From NCBI GenBank assembly GCA_951217055.1, contig OX578286.1:9807550-9871549 (forward strand): a DNA stretch of 64,000 bases, read 5' to 3'. A program made the position numbers and the translations under genes. Positions within the stretch are counted from its first letter, which is position 1; each line of letters begins with the position of its first letter. The notes beneath the pieces were generated by a model. The model had not been told where the DNA came from. It searched no databases and was given only the letters and a program-made list of their open reading frames with translations. This document shows positions 41,266-51,840 of this stretch, piece by piece. The stretch comes from Gerris lacustris. Taxonomy: Eukaryota; Arthropoda; Insecta; Hemiptera; Gerridae.

Positions 41266-43085
41266 GGAACCAAGTTCCTTAAAAAGTTTTATTAAAATCG
41301 TTATACGTTAGAACGGAAGATATCGGTAAAAACGTAGTTTTCTTTATTTTAAACGTTTGGGTCCACTTTAATAAATTTAGCGATCTTTATCACTTCATAA
41401 CAGTGTCGGTGTTCGTTTTACTAAAACAAACTATTTAAAAATGTTGTTTGTCTCATTAAATTGATGAAGTTAGAATTTTTTCTTGGATTAAATACGCAGT
41501 ATTAGAATAATAGGCTGTACACCAAGTGCGCCGGGAAAGGTAGGGTCACGGGGGAAGTGCGCCAGCCCCTTTTTGAAGGGTACGGTCGAAGTGCGCCGGG
41601 TTAATCCTACCTCTCGACCCAGGTAGTCCACCCACCTCGAACACGGATCCTATAATCTAAAGAACTAATCGTTGTCAATATTCGCATATACTCAATATAA
41701 AGCGATTTCAAGTTACTTTGAACAAACTGCTCAGAGTGATATGGCGATCATTACCAAATCTCAGTGCATAGGAGAATCTGTAGAATGTTCTCGTAAGAAC
41801 AAAATCCAAATTTAGTCAGAAGATACACTTTAATTTATGAATATTCAAAATGAAAAAAAAAAAAAAAAAACTAACTTACAAAATCAAAATTAATTATCAT
41901 TAAACATAGGAAATTTAAGAAAATAATCAAAAATACGAGAGAAAAATCAATTTATTTTGTTAATAATAAAAATTAAAGAAATGTTTCTTATATAAATTAC
42001 ACTCACTTATAAGTAAGTGCTAATATTTATTAGAAGGGCTTAGATTAACTTAACTTTAAACGTACTCATGAAAACTAAAATCTACTGCATATGTAATATA
42101 CATTATAATACAATTGAGTCTATATTCAATAAATATAATACAAAGTACATATTGAAAGGTGAAATTTATTTATGTACATACTCCTAAATAAATTTCACAT
42201 TTCAAATCTAGATACTTTATTATTATAAACAACCAACGCTAGGCGGCTTGAATCCCACATCGGTATTGGGAATTTAGCCGTGGACAGATCAATATAGTTC
42301 TCGGTGATATAGTCCCAAAATCGATCATATTTAATCTTCAATATAACATTCTTCACCTTCTTCAGGGTCTATATGGGGTAGTTCGAAGATAAACTTAATT
42401 AGTTGGCCATCGTTGGTAGAACATCGGTAGTCCTCAGTAAATCCTAAATCCTGAATTTTACTAAGTGCTAGCGAAGACATTTCGAACGGCTTGTTGGATT
42501 CCAATTTCGGAGTCCACTACAAAGTTCTTTGGGTTTAGACAGGGTGCAAGAGGTATAACCCGGGATTACCTGACCCTCACCCTTTAGACTAAGAGGCTGG
42601 CGCACTTCGACCGTAACCTTTTTCCAATCCGAAGGGGGGCTGGCGCACTTCGGTACCAGCCGAATAATATACCTAATATATTGAAATATGCGTCAGCACA
42701 GATCAATTTTACTTTTAACAAGACCGTGATTATATTTTCGATATTTACAAAACCAAGTGACATTTTGACATATAACAAAAACAAACAAGTCAAGTAACAG
42801 GCTTCCATAATAACATTTTTTCCCGATTTTTGAAGCTTACGTTTACGCGAGCGTTGCGCGTGAACGCTTGGGCGGATAACGTTTTCCAACGAAATCAGCC
42901 TGGGCATTGGTAAAATGAACATGTGTACCGAATTTTAATTAACTCGGTGATCTTTTACTCAAGTTATCGTCATCGGTAGATTTCGTGACGGTTTTTGCGT
43001 GACGGTTATTTTGTGACGGTGATTTTGGTCATTCTTTTTGGGTTCACTCCCGGGCTCCAGCACGTGCCATAAGGAACTTCGTTCC
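41266..43085 (-). mobile_element. R1 arm, inverted, carrying an 8-bp-TSD transposon
   Basis: Starts GGAACCAAGTTCC and ends GGAACTTCGTTCC. Minus the insertion at 41513-42661 and its duplicated 8 bp, about 663 bp remain: R1b-type interior on the left, R1 outer part on the right (42700-43085). Confidence 0.7.
41513..42661. mobile_element. Non-autonomous DNA transposon with 8-bp TSD and subterminal repeats
   Basis: 1149 bp flanked by perfect direct repeats GAATAATA (41505-41512 and 42662-42669). The 20-bp ends GGCTGTACACCAAGTGCGCC and (complement of right end) GGCTGGTACCGAAGTGCGCC match at most positions. The motif GAAGTGCGCC(A/G)G(C/G) is repeated near both ends (41552, 41588, and on the other strand 42600, 42643). 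An 8-bp TSD is typical of hAT and also found in P, Merlin and Zisupton elements; the superfamily is unresolved. No transposase frame was found in the interior. Confidence 0.85.
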
Positions 43086-43560
43086 AAAAACCATCACAAA
43101 ACCAATCGTCATCGATATCGACCCATGACGATAACTCCAGTAAAAGTTGACCGATTTAGTTGAAATTTGGTATACATGCTCATTTTACCAATGCCCAGGA
43201 CGAATTCGTTGGACAAAGTTATCCACCTAAGCGTTCACGCGCAACGCTTGCGTAAACGTAAGCTTCAAATATAAAAGTAGAATTTAAGGACGGGAAAAGA
43301 TTCTGTCATCACCTATTCGATGAGATAAACATTTTTTTTCAAAATAACATTTTTTAGTAAAACCAACAGCAACAACGCTATGAATTTATAAAGATCGTGA
43401 AAACTATTAAAGCGGACCTAAATGTTTAAAATAGAGAAAACAATGTTTTTACCGATATCTTACGTTCTAACGTAACGATTTTAATAAAACTTCATATACA
43501 TCCTCTTAAGTACAATTGAAACAGGCATGTAAAATTTTAACTTAATAAAAGCAGTCATCC
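43086..43560 (+). repeat. R1b-type repeat directly after the compound element
   Basis: Contains ACCAATGCCCAGGACG near 43189, CAACGCTTGCGTAAACG, and the TTACGTTCTAACGTAA palindrome near 43461. It is in the same orientation as 1-270, with its start abutting R1 at 43085. Confidence 0.6.
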
Positions 43561-43602
43561 TCTTAACTACCAACTAACTTATTATGATTAACTATTTTCT
43601 TA

Positions 43603-44298
43603 ATCTGACCAAAAACCACTTGTGTGGTAAAAAAACACCCCGCCAAGTCGGTGGTCCAAAAAAGTTGTGAAATCATCTTTCTGTCCCGCCAAGTGATGTT
43701 GGCACTTTCTCCTGACCCAACACTGTCAACTTATATACTTATCAGCTTCTTCTCCTTGGCGGTGTGCCTTGCCATTTCCTGAAACTGGAATTTTAATATT
43801 CTTCAAACACCAGTACAATTTCTTGTTTCACCTTCACGTTTGCTACATGAGGTTTGTGTGGAAATATAGTTGTTCACCTCATAGTCTTAGTTCTAGACAA
43901 CTAGTTCTAATAAATGCAGGCGCATATTGGAGAGGAAAACCTTTTAACAGTGAAGGCTCTTCTTGATGCCACAATGATCATTGATGTAAATCTTTCCCAT
44001 TATTAAAAAGCAAATAAAAAAGAAATAAGTAATATACAGATTAAGCTTTCGAGGAATGACCCCATGCAACTACTACTTTCTTTGCAGAGGATGCGTGGAA
44101 TACAACCAGTTAATTTTGGGTAGTACTGCAGGCACACCGCCAAGGAGAAGAAGCTAATAAGTATCTAAGTTGACAGTCTTGGGTCAGGAGAAAGTGCCAA
44201 CATCACTTGGCGGGACAGAACGTTGATTTCACAACTTTTTTGGACCACAGACTTGGCGGGGTGTTCTTTTTACCACACAAGTGGTTTTTGGTTAGATT
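43603..44298. mobile_element. Foldback element
   Basis: Arms of about 168 bp (43603-43770 and 44131-44298) with a spacer of about 360 bp. Arm landmarks ACCACTTGTGTGGTAAAAAA, CCCCGCCAAGTC and CTTCTTCTCCTTGGCGGTGT have mirrored partners. The 65-codon frame at 43769-43966 in the spacer is unrecognised. Confidence 0.85.
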
Positions 44299-44725
44299 TC
44301 ATGACTTTTTGTACGGTTCCTAAGGAAGGATTGTTTAAACTGATTATTCCCACACATTAGAGTCAAATAAAAGTGAAGTTGAGAGCTTGACAAGTTCTAT
44401 TACATATAGTATCATGTATGCACGTTAAATAATAATTGCTATTATGAAGTATCAAATACACAATAAGCTTATCATCTCGAAAATAAGCCGACGCGATTTT
44501 CCACCCTCAAAAAGTAAAAACTTAATTATCAGGAGCTACTTGGGAAAAAAATCGGGTTTAGATAAAAAAAAAATAATAATAATAAACCTTATCGATAAAA
44601 GCCAAAAACATTAATAAATTGTAGGGAATGAAGAGCCGATAAAGCAAAAAAAAAGTATAAAATACTACCACGTCATACTAGATTTATTTTTGATACATCA
44701 AAAAAAGTAAAAATACCCACACACT

Positions 44726-44730
<5 letters not shown>
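44299..44730. other. AT-rich DNA, nothing recognised
   Basis: No gene or repeat recognised. Confidence 0.5.

Positions 44731-44773
<43 letters not shown>
44731..44773. repeat. (TA)n microsatellite
   Basis: About 20 TA units. Confidence 0.95.
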
Positions 44774-44775
<2 letters not shown>

Positions 44776-45206
44776 GCCTAGATTGAAAGCTCTCACGAGC
44801 TCTTAAGAGAGGATTTTTATCCCCCCTTTATTGGTAAATTAATAAGCTTAAGAGTGATAAAAAAAAGAGAGACTTAAGTGGTGAAAGAGATGATGAGGTT
44901 AAAAGTGATAAAAACATTTATAAAGGGTGTGATAAGAAGTGGATTTTTTATTATTATTACTAAAGAGGAAATATTAAAAGCAAGGGAAAAAAATATTAAT
45001 AAAAAAAGAAAAAGATAAATGAAATTAAGTTACATTAATTAAGTGAGATTTAGAGAGTGAATTTAGTCTGTTTAAGGTAATTAAAAAATTGTTAGATTTA
45101 ATATACTTCGCGTCTTTTTATAAAAAAGAATGAAACGATAGTGATAGATGGTTAATAGTCAAAATTGACTTTGTTGTATAAAGCCAGCATTCACAACCAC
45201 AAATGG
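44774..45206. other. A-rich DNA, nothing recognised
   Basis: Purine-biased plus strand. No gene. Confidence 0.5.
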
Positions 45207-45389
45207 TAGTTCTTTAGAGATAAGTTCTCTAGAGATAAATTCTTTAGAGATAAGTTCTTTAGAGATAAGTTCTTTAGGGAGAAGTTCTTTAGAGATAAGT
45301 TCTTTAGGGATAATTTCTTTAGAGATAAGTTCTTTAGAGATAAGTTCTTTAGGGATAATTTCTTTAGAGATAAGTTCTTTAGAGATAAG
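45207..45389. repeat. 15-bp minisatellite, about 12 units
   Basis: Unit AGTTCTTTAGAGATA with AGGGATA/AGGGAGA variants. The divisibility by 3 produces the KELIS-type repeats in the minus-strand frames, which I do not regard as genes. Confidence 0.95.
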
Positions 45390-45663
45390 AATAAGTGTTG
45401 AGACAAGCAAAGTATAGTTTTATTAAGGTAGCTACTTTTTGGTTGTTGTATTTTCTGCAGTTAGTTTGTACCCAAACAACTGACAATAAGCAAGACACGC
45501 TGACACCGGTTTGGTTACCAGTGTAACATAATTGTAATTTTTAGAGATACAAAATAAATATCAGGTTGAAATTTTACATGCCTGTTTCATTAGTACTTTA
45601 GACGATGCTTATGAAGTTCTATTAAAATCGTTAAGTTAGAATCGGTAAACTTCACAACAGGCA
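45390..45663. other. AT-rich DNA with an R1b fragment
   Basis: 45560-45650 (CAGGTTGAAATTTTACATGC and AAGTTCTATTAAAATCGTTA) is an R1b fragment. The rest is unassigned. Confidence 0.5.
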
Positions 45664-45897
45664 CTTCTTTAGATTGTTACTCCCCTTATAAAGAAAACAG
45701 AGGGGAGTAACAATCAAAAGAAGGTGTACGGAATGTTCTTCTTTAGACTGTTACTCTCCTTATAAAACAGAAGTGTGATATTCCTTTGTCCCAAAGTACA
45801 TTGGACTACTAAACATCCCTTTGTCTTAATAGTTATTCAGTTAAAGTCATTTATATTCTAAAACCACATAGGGGAGTAACAATCTAAAGAAGTACCA
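45664..45897. mobile_element. TTCTTTAG-type MITE
   Basis: Left end CTTCTTTAGATTGTTACTCC, right end GGGGAGTAACAATCTAAAGA (inverted). An internal second hairpin copy lies at 45738-45770. Internal CATCCCTTTGTCTTAATAGT is shared with the arrays at 30 kb and 47 kb. Confidence 0.75.
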
Positions 45898-46692
45898 AGA
45901 AAGATTTATTCTAGTTTATCTCACCATTTTTTTGGAAATAGGTATACAACATGTCATACATATACAACTAATAATTTTAAGTAATAAAATATAGGTTAAG
46001 CACCCTGTATTAATAACTTCCCTTCAAGTTAAAACTTGTAAACCTATAAAGAGTTGAACCTTATAAAGCCTTCTCTAAATTCCCTTAGGATTATACAGTG
46101 GTTTCGTATGTTCTCTTTTATCAGAATATGATTAATCACTTTAGACTGTATTGCACGCTCCATTCTATAGTTAGGTGTATGTACTTCGATAGGGAATATT
46201 ATAGAGAGAGAGGAAGGGACAGGAGAACTAAGGGGTATCGAGAAAATGTTGTGTGGTAGAAAGGGTCTAAAGGTTAATTTCCTCATGTAAGTGCGAAAAA
46301 GGGAGGGGAAGGGATGTGTTATAGAAGGTGTTTCCTTCATAAAGACAGAACTATAACGAGGGCTATAAAGGTGTTTTTGCCGATACCTCCGAGGGTTAAG
46401 GGTGGAAAAGGGGTGTTGTGACGCCTCACGGCTTATTAGTTAGCAAGGGATGAAGGCGAAACGGAGAACTTGGTTTTGGAAGGTGGTCCCTTAAAATGGA
46501 GGTTTTAGGGGAAGTTTCGGGGTTACTAGGGAGTATGCTTCCCAAATGCCTCCACAATAGGGTGGTTTCGGGGAGTTTTGAATCCACGGTTAGTCTGAAA
46601 GACAAGTCCTGTAGCATTAGTAAGCTTTGGGTCCCCCAAACTACAACTAATATTCGGTTAGCAACCAAGGGTATTATTATATATAAACCCAA

Positions 46693-46696
<4 letters not shown>
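45898..46696. other. Segment with long open frames on both strands, unrecognised
   Basis: Frames at 46044-46340 (-), 46426-46692 (-) and 46496-46756 (+) overlap in mirror. The DNA is G-rich on the plus strand with many GGGG and few stops. No domain, signal peptide or splice structure supports a gene. The next 58 bp are (TA)n. Confidence 0.4.

Positions 46697-46754
<58 letters not shown>
46697..46754. repeat. (TA)n microsatellite
   Basis: About 29 TA units. Confidence 0.95.
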
Positions 46755-46756
<2 letters not shown>

Positions 46757-47120
46757 CTTGGAGCTAAGCTAAGTCCTCCTGTATGAGAAAGTCTAGGGCG
46801 TTTCTAAACTTAGTCGGACACTTTCAAGCGTTCGTTATATCAAATTACTATTAAAGCTCGCTTTCACGACGCCCAAGCGTTATACTTGCTTAGCAACTAT
46901 ACTAGCGCTAACGTTTTAAACTTTAAACTTTATCCTAACATCGTCCTCTCCCACACTTTGCACGACTTCTTCGTTTAATATTAAAATCCTTTAATAGGGC
47001 AAGACCTTTTTAGTTTTAAAACCCTTTTGTAAAATTATTAGAAAAAAACAAAACAGAAGATACTTTTGTTCTCTCTTTCTTACAAGTTTATCTTTCTTCT
47101 TCGATAGAAGATATCAGGGT
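46755..47120. other. Unassigned AT-rich DNA
   Basis: No gene or repeat recognised. Confidence 0.5.
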
Positions 47121-47850
47121 ACTTCTTTAGATTGTTACACCCCTATATTCTTTTAGAATATAAATGACTGACTAAATAACTATTAAGACAATGGGATATT
47201 TAGTCCAGTATACTTTGGGACAAAGGAATATCACACTTCTGTTTTTATAAGGGGAGTAACAGTCTAAAGAAGAACATTTTGTATACCTTCTTTAGATTGT
47301 TACTCCACTAAGTTCTTTTAGACTATAAATGATAGACTAAATAACTATTAAGACAAATGGATATTTAGTCCAATATACTTAGGGACAAAGGAATATCACA
47401 CTTCTGTTTTTATAAGGGGAGTAACAGTCTAAAGAAGAACATTTTGTAAACCTTCTTTAGATTGTTACACCCCTATATTCTTTTAGAATATAAATGACAG
47501 ACTAAATAACTATTAAGACAAAGGGATATTTAGTCCAATATACTTAGGGACAAAGGAATATCACACTTCTGTTTTTATAAGGGGAGTAACAGTCTAAAGA
47601 AGAACATTTTGAAAACCTTCTTTAGATTGTTACTCCACTATGTTCTTTTTTTAGAATATAAATGACAGACTAAATAACTATTAAGACAAAGGAATATTTA
47701 GTCCAATATACTTAGGGACAAAGGAGTATCACACTTTTGTTTTTATAAGGAGAGTAACAGTCTGAATAAGAACATTTTTTACACCTTCATTAGATTGTAA
47801 CTACCCCTCTGTTCTTTTTATAAGGGGAGTAAGAATCTAAAGAAGTGCCT
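47121..47850. repeat. 165-bp tandem array of TTCTTTAG-type MITE units
   Basis: CTTCTTTAGATTGTTAC recurs at 47121, 47286, 47451 and 47616 (period 165), with a degenerate last unit. Each unit is itself a small MITE: TTCTTTAGATTGTTAC at one side and GTAACAGTCTAAAGAA at the other, enclosing ACTATTAAGACAA. Confidence 0.9.
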
Positions 47851-49048
47851 ATATCAGAATCTTTAGATTATATCGTAAGTTTTGATTATGCATTCGTCCT
47901 TTACTTGTTCTTTTTTGCTTTTGTTATCATATCTTATATTTTAGAGGCATGTAAAAAGAGAAAAATGTCTTTTCCTAACCTAGATTTTAGACCTAAAGGT
48001 TAAAACATGGTCAGGACATAGAAACTTTTACCATTTTGACTCATTTGCATGTATATAAGCAAGGGATGATCATGGGTAAGTTAAAACCCATCCTTTATCC
48101 AAGCTTTCCGATTTAGTTCCACAATATGCTGGAAATAAGATCATTCGTTGACTAGGCTAAAAACCCAAATCCATGAAAACCCAAGTAAAGATCTAATTAC
48201 CGTCTTGAAAACTTTTTAATAGAATTCACAAGTAAATAATGTCGTTAATATAAAACACAAGAACAGCCTTAACGAGGCATGAAAAGGGAGAGAGGGTCTT
48301 GAACACGTTGACGTAAATAAGGATTAGCAAGAAATCTTCATAAACCTATCTTGAAGGGTACTCATTAGACGATTTTGAAGGCGTAAGATTGCCTTTCGGA
48401 TAAAAGACTTACAAAATGCATACTTCAGATAATCTCTTGGAAGATGGAGCTTTCTGCCAAGTCTTCCCTAAAAATCTTTTTAGAGTTAAAAACCTGACTC
48501 TTGACAAATCCAATTAGCAGTTGAGATTTAAATTGGTTGCAATTAAACTGGTAGTAAAGGCAATTTAGAAGGTCTAAGTTTAATTATAGATCTTACAGGA
48601 GTAGATTTTTTTTCTTTTTAATTCTTTATATTCCTAACTGAGAGATTTCATTAAAAAAAAGCAATATTGATCCAAATTAAAATAATACACACGTTGAGAA
48701 AAGACTGAATAATTCCTACTTGAAATTAGATTGTTAAAGAGTAACCATTTTTTTTTTTTGTTTTAAGTAAGAAATTAGTTTTAAGATTAGATGTTGAAGT
48801 TGCTTACTCAATGGCTATTTCTCTTAATCACTATTTCGATGCAAAAAAAGAAGAAAATGCCAATATAATTTAAGATGTAAGATAATTCGAAGTAATTTTG
48901 AATACCATTTAGTCCGCTAGGAGTTCAGATATCATTTCATATAAAATTTAGCACTTCTATCGGCGAAATGTTGAACTACTCTTGCAAGTTAAAACCAATC
49001 TATCATGCACAAATTTTCCTGGTAGCCATAATGAAAAAAAAAATAAAA
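47851..49048. other. Unassigned DNA
   Basis: No gene, RNA or repeat family recognised over about 1.2 kb. 49004-49033 (ATGCACAAATTTTCCTGGTA) is repeated at 49827-49857, beyond the R5 insertion. Confidence 0.45.
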
Positions 49049-49781
49049 TAAAAAAGTCAAGTGTGTGCTGGTCAGCACACAGCAAGGGTCCGTAGGCACA
49101 CTGTATAGTTTGTTGAACCCTATTGATGGTGTTTTTTAAAATGCTAAAAAGTTTACTTTGAACTATTCTATGGGTCTGATATTCTCAAAACACATAAAAA
49201 AACTTCTGATAAAGTATTTTTTGCCACTGAACCGGACTACAACCATATAAATACATCGAAAAGACTATAATTATAAAAAACGTATTTTGTCAATAAAAAA
49301 TAAAATAATATTTTTTTTCGAAATTTCCAAAAAGTGGTATCTTTACTTTTGGTCGAAGAATGTTCAGGAATTTTTCCAGATTTTTTGCACTTCACATAAG
49401 CGAGATAGAGGGGGGGGGGGGGGGGGGGGCACGTTTCACACCCACTTCAAACTTGCCTACGCTCGCCCTATCAAAGTTATAACCAAAGAATTATATATTT
49501 TTGTAATCAGCAAGACGTACCCTTTCATATGATACCCATCACGGTGTCGAAAAAAAACAAAACAATTTTAACCCTTAACTTTTTTTACACTAATTTTGTT
49601 TGAAAACATTTTTTTTTAAGTCGCTATATTTTTAAAATACGTGGGTAGGTACAAGACACATACATGCCAAATTTCAAAGTGGTCGGACGAAAGGTGTAGC
49701 AGTGAGAGCAGGCGACAGGACGGACGGACAGACACACGCAGGAAAATACAAGGGTCCTTGGTTTTGCCTACGGACCCTAAA
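49049..49781 (+). mobile_element. R5 element, copy 2
   Basis: Starts TCAAGTGTGTGCTGGTCAGC with AGGGTCCGTAGGC at 49086; ends GCCTACGGACCCT at 49780. A run of about 20 G sits after GCGAGATAGA near 49409. Highly similar to 22392-23118 throughout. Confidence 0.75.
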
Positions 49782-50672
49782 AATGGCCGATTTAAGAGAA
49801 TTTTTTTATTTACGTGAGTTTTTTATGCACAAATTTTCCTAGTAGCCATAATGAAAACAAATATAGCCGATTGAAGTGCATTTTTTTCTCTAAGTGAGCT
49901 CTTTATGCACCAAATCACTAGCTTATTTAACTTTCAGTTTCCCGATCAAAGCAAACCTTTAGGCGCCACAATAAAAAAACGGATCATCACTTCAAATCAT
50001 TGTAAAAAAGAACCCCTATATATTTTAAAAACCAGTAAATTTCAGCACTGAATGTGGAATTAAAGTAGACAAAACGGCTTAAAGAGTCGTTATAATAATC
50101 AGTATTTTGAGAGTATACAAAAGTATACACATAATTACAATTATATTTCATCCAGAGAAGCGGTAGAATTCCAAATAACCTGACGCTTCTCAAATACTAA
50201 GTAGAGGCTATAAAACCTCAATAAAAGTCAAAAGTAATTATACATGATTAGGCGTTCCCCCCCACCCAGAACCTAATTAACTCTGTTAAAAGGAGGGGGG
50301 AGGAAGGGGAGGGGGGAGGTAAAAGGGCGCATAAAGGTTAAATAGTTTCCAGACAATGAATACTAAATGTTTATTGCATCCTGAAAACCGATTATACCTT
50401 GAGAAGCAACTAATTCCAAACAAAACTTGCTTTATTAGCAGTTTCTCTAAATAGTATAATTGTTTCAAAACTTTCGACGTCTGTTATGAATTGTTAAGGC
50501 GGTTATTTTAGTTTTTGTTTTGTTCAATTTCCATTGTTTGACTTTAATAGAGAAAATGTAGGGTTTTATCTATTTAACATTAATTGCTATATATTTAGGG
50601 ATTTTATGTAAACTGAAAATGGGGAATATTTATTAAAATATACATCGTCGACACTTCCCCTATAGGTAGATA
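49782..50672. other. Unassigned AT-rich DNA
   Basis: 49800-49910 holds two diverged copies of a block with GCCATAATGAAAA and TTTATGCAC. A G-rich run lies at 50290-50320. No gene. Confidence 0.45.
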
Positions 50673-50876
50673 ATGGAAATGTCCGAACTTATTATGGACA
50701 AATATATCGGAAGTTTAAATGATTCAATCCAGAAAATAAATTATGACATAAATGTAATCTTCAATTTAGATATCATAGGAAAATTACGAGAGACATTTAT
50801 GTCATATAAAATTTATAATAGTACCTATTTAAATAATAATGTTCATCACCACCAATATACTACACATATTCCATGA
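50673..50876 (+). CDS. Hypothetical 67-codon frame
   Basis: ATG at 50673, TGA at 50874-50876, with an in-frame TAG just upstream. The peptide is not low-complexity: acidic start (MEMSELIMDKY), a central IDI/LDIIGKL hydrophobic patch and a His/Tyr-rich end. It matches no family I know, lacks a signal peptide, and its DNA is not repeated elsewhere in the window. It could be a small gene, a single exon or chance. Confidence 0.2.
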   Translation: MEMSELIMDKYIGSLNDSIQKINYDINVIFNLDIIGKLRETFMSYKIYNSTYLNNNVHHHQYTTHIP

Positions 50877-51104
50877 AATATATAATTAAGGTTAATATAA
50901 TAAATCAAATAGTAATAATAACATTATAGTATGATAATTTCCTTAGTGAAGGCCTTTGTCTAATAAAGACTAATAAATAACATGCTAATAACTGCAGATA
51001 ACTCACTAATAATAACTTAATAACAATAGCTCGCGTCCTATGACTAGACTACTAGACGAATGGCCACATGAATATAGAGTAAAGATATGATATGATTTAA
51101 ATAT
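50877..51104. other. Unassigned AT-rich DNA
   Basis: Nothing recognised. Confidence 0.5.
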
Positions 51105-51840
51105 ATTTTATCTACTTGCGCCAGCAAAATGAGGCATTATTGAACCGATTTCGGGCAGAGAAATGTAATTTTACTGCCTAGGCGGTAAAAGTCAGGAACA
51201 ATTTTGCTGCCTAGGCAGTAAAATTTTTACTTTTATAATTTTGGCAATGACAGCTTATACTATTATCTCTATCTTATAACATCATACATTATAGTTTAAT
51301 AAGTAATATTTAATAAATAAACGTTTTAATTATAAAATTATTTGTTTATATTTGTTAATTCTGTTAAATAAGTTCAATGATTAGTAGATCTTTAATTAAA
51401 AAAATAGTAGAGTCACTGGCTATACTGCAGCGTCATGTAAACATTGAACATCCATATTATTTTTATTATTGAATTCATTCTAGATTAGACTAGCTATTTT
51501 ACTTGATTTATCCTAGTTACTTCTTTTATTTTAAGCAATAGAAGATATCTTTAATGCTTTTAGTAATTTGTTAGTAAAAATATAAATAAATATTTTATAT
51601 TGCGTGCATTATTCATTCAGAAGTTATGTGTGTTATAAACGTGTGTTTTGTATTTTGTTGTTATAGCTTGAGTTAGCTTATTAGTTATAGTTATTATTCC
51701 CAAGTTTCTTATTTGAACATTCATTTAAGTTAATACATATTTTATTATCTATATTAATATGACACTTAGTTATTAACTATGTTATATTAATAAAGATAAC
51801 ATTTTAGCAGCTTCATTTTTCTGCCGCAAGTAGATAAAAT
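51105..51840. mobile_element. MITE with ATTTTATCTACTTGCG ends
   Basis: 736 bp. The left end ATTTTATCTACTTGCGCCAG is mirrored at the right by CTGCCGCAAGTAGATAAAAT, and the match continues for about 30 bp. Near the left end are palindromes TTTTACTGCCTAGGCGGTAAAA and TTTTGCTGCCTAGGC-AGTAAAA. Both the TTTTATCTAC end and the palindrome type recur in the recombinase-like elements. It sits in an AT-rich site (TATA/TATT), so the TSD is ambiguous. Confidence 0.75.

Noticed and set aside
45159..45410. KELIS-repeat protein on the minus strand
   Set aside because: Translation of a 15-bp minisatellite; two frames are equally open.
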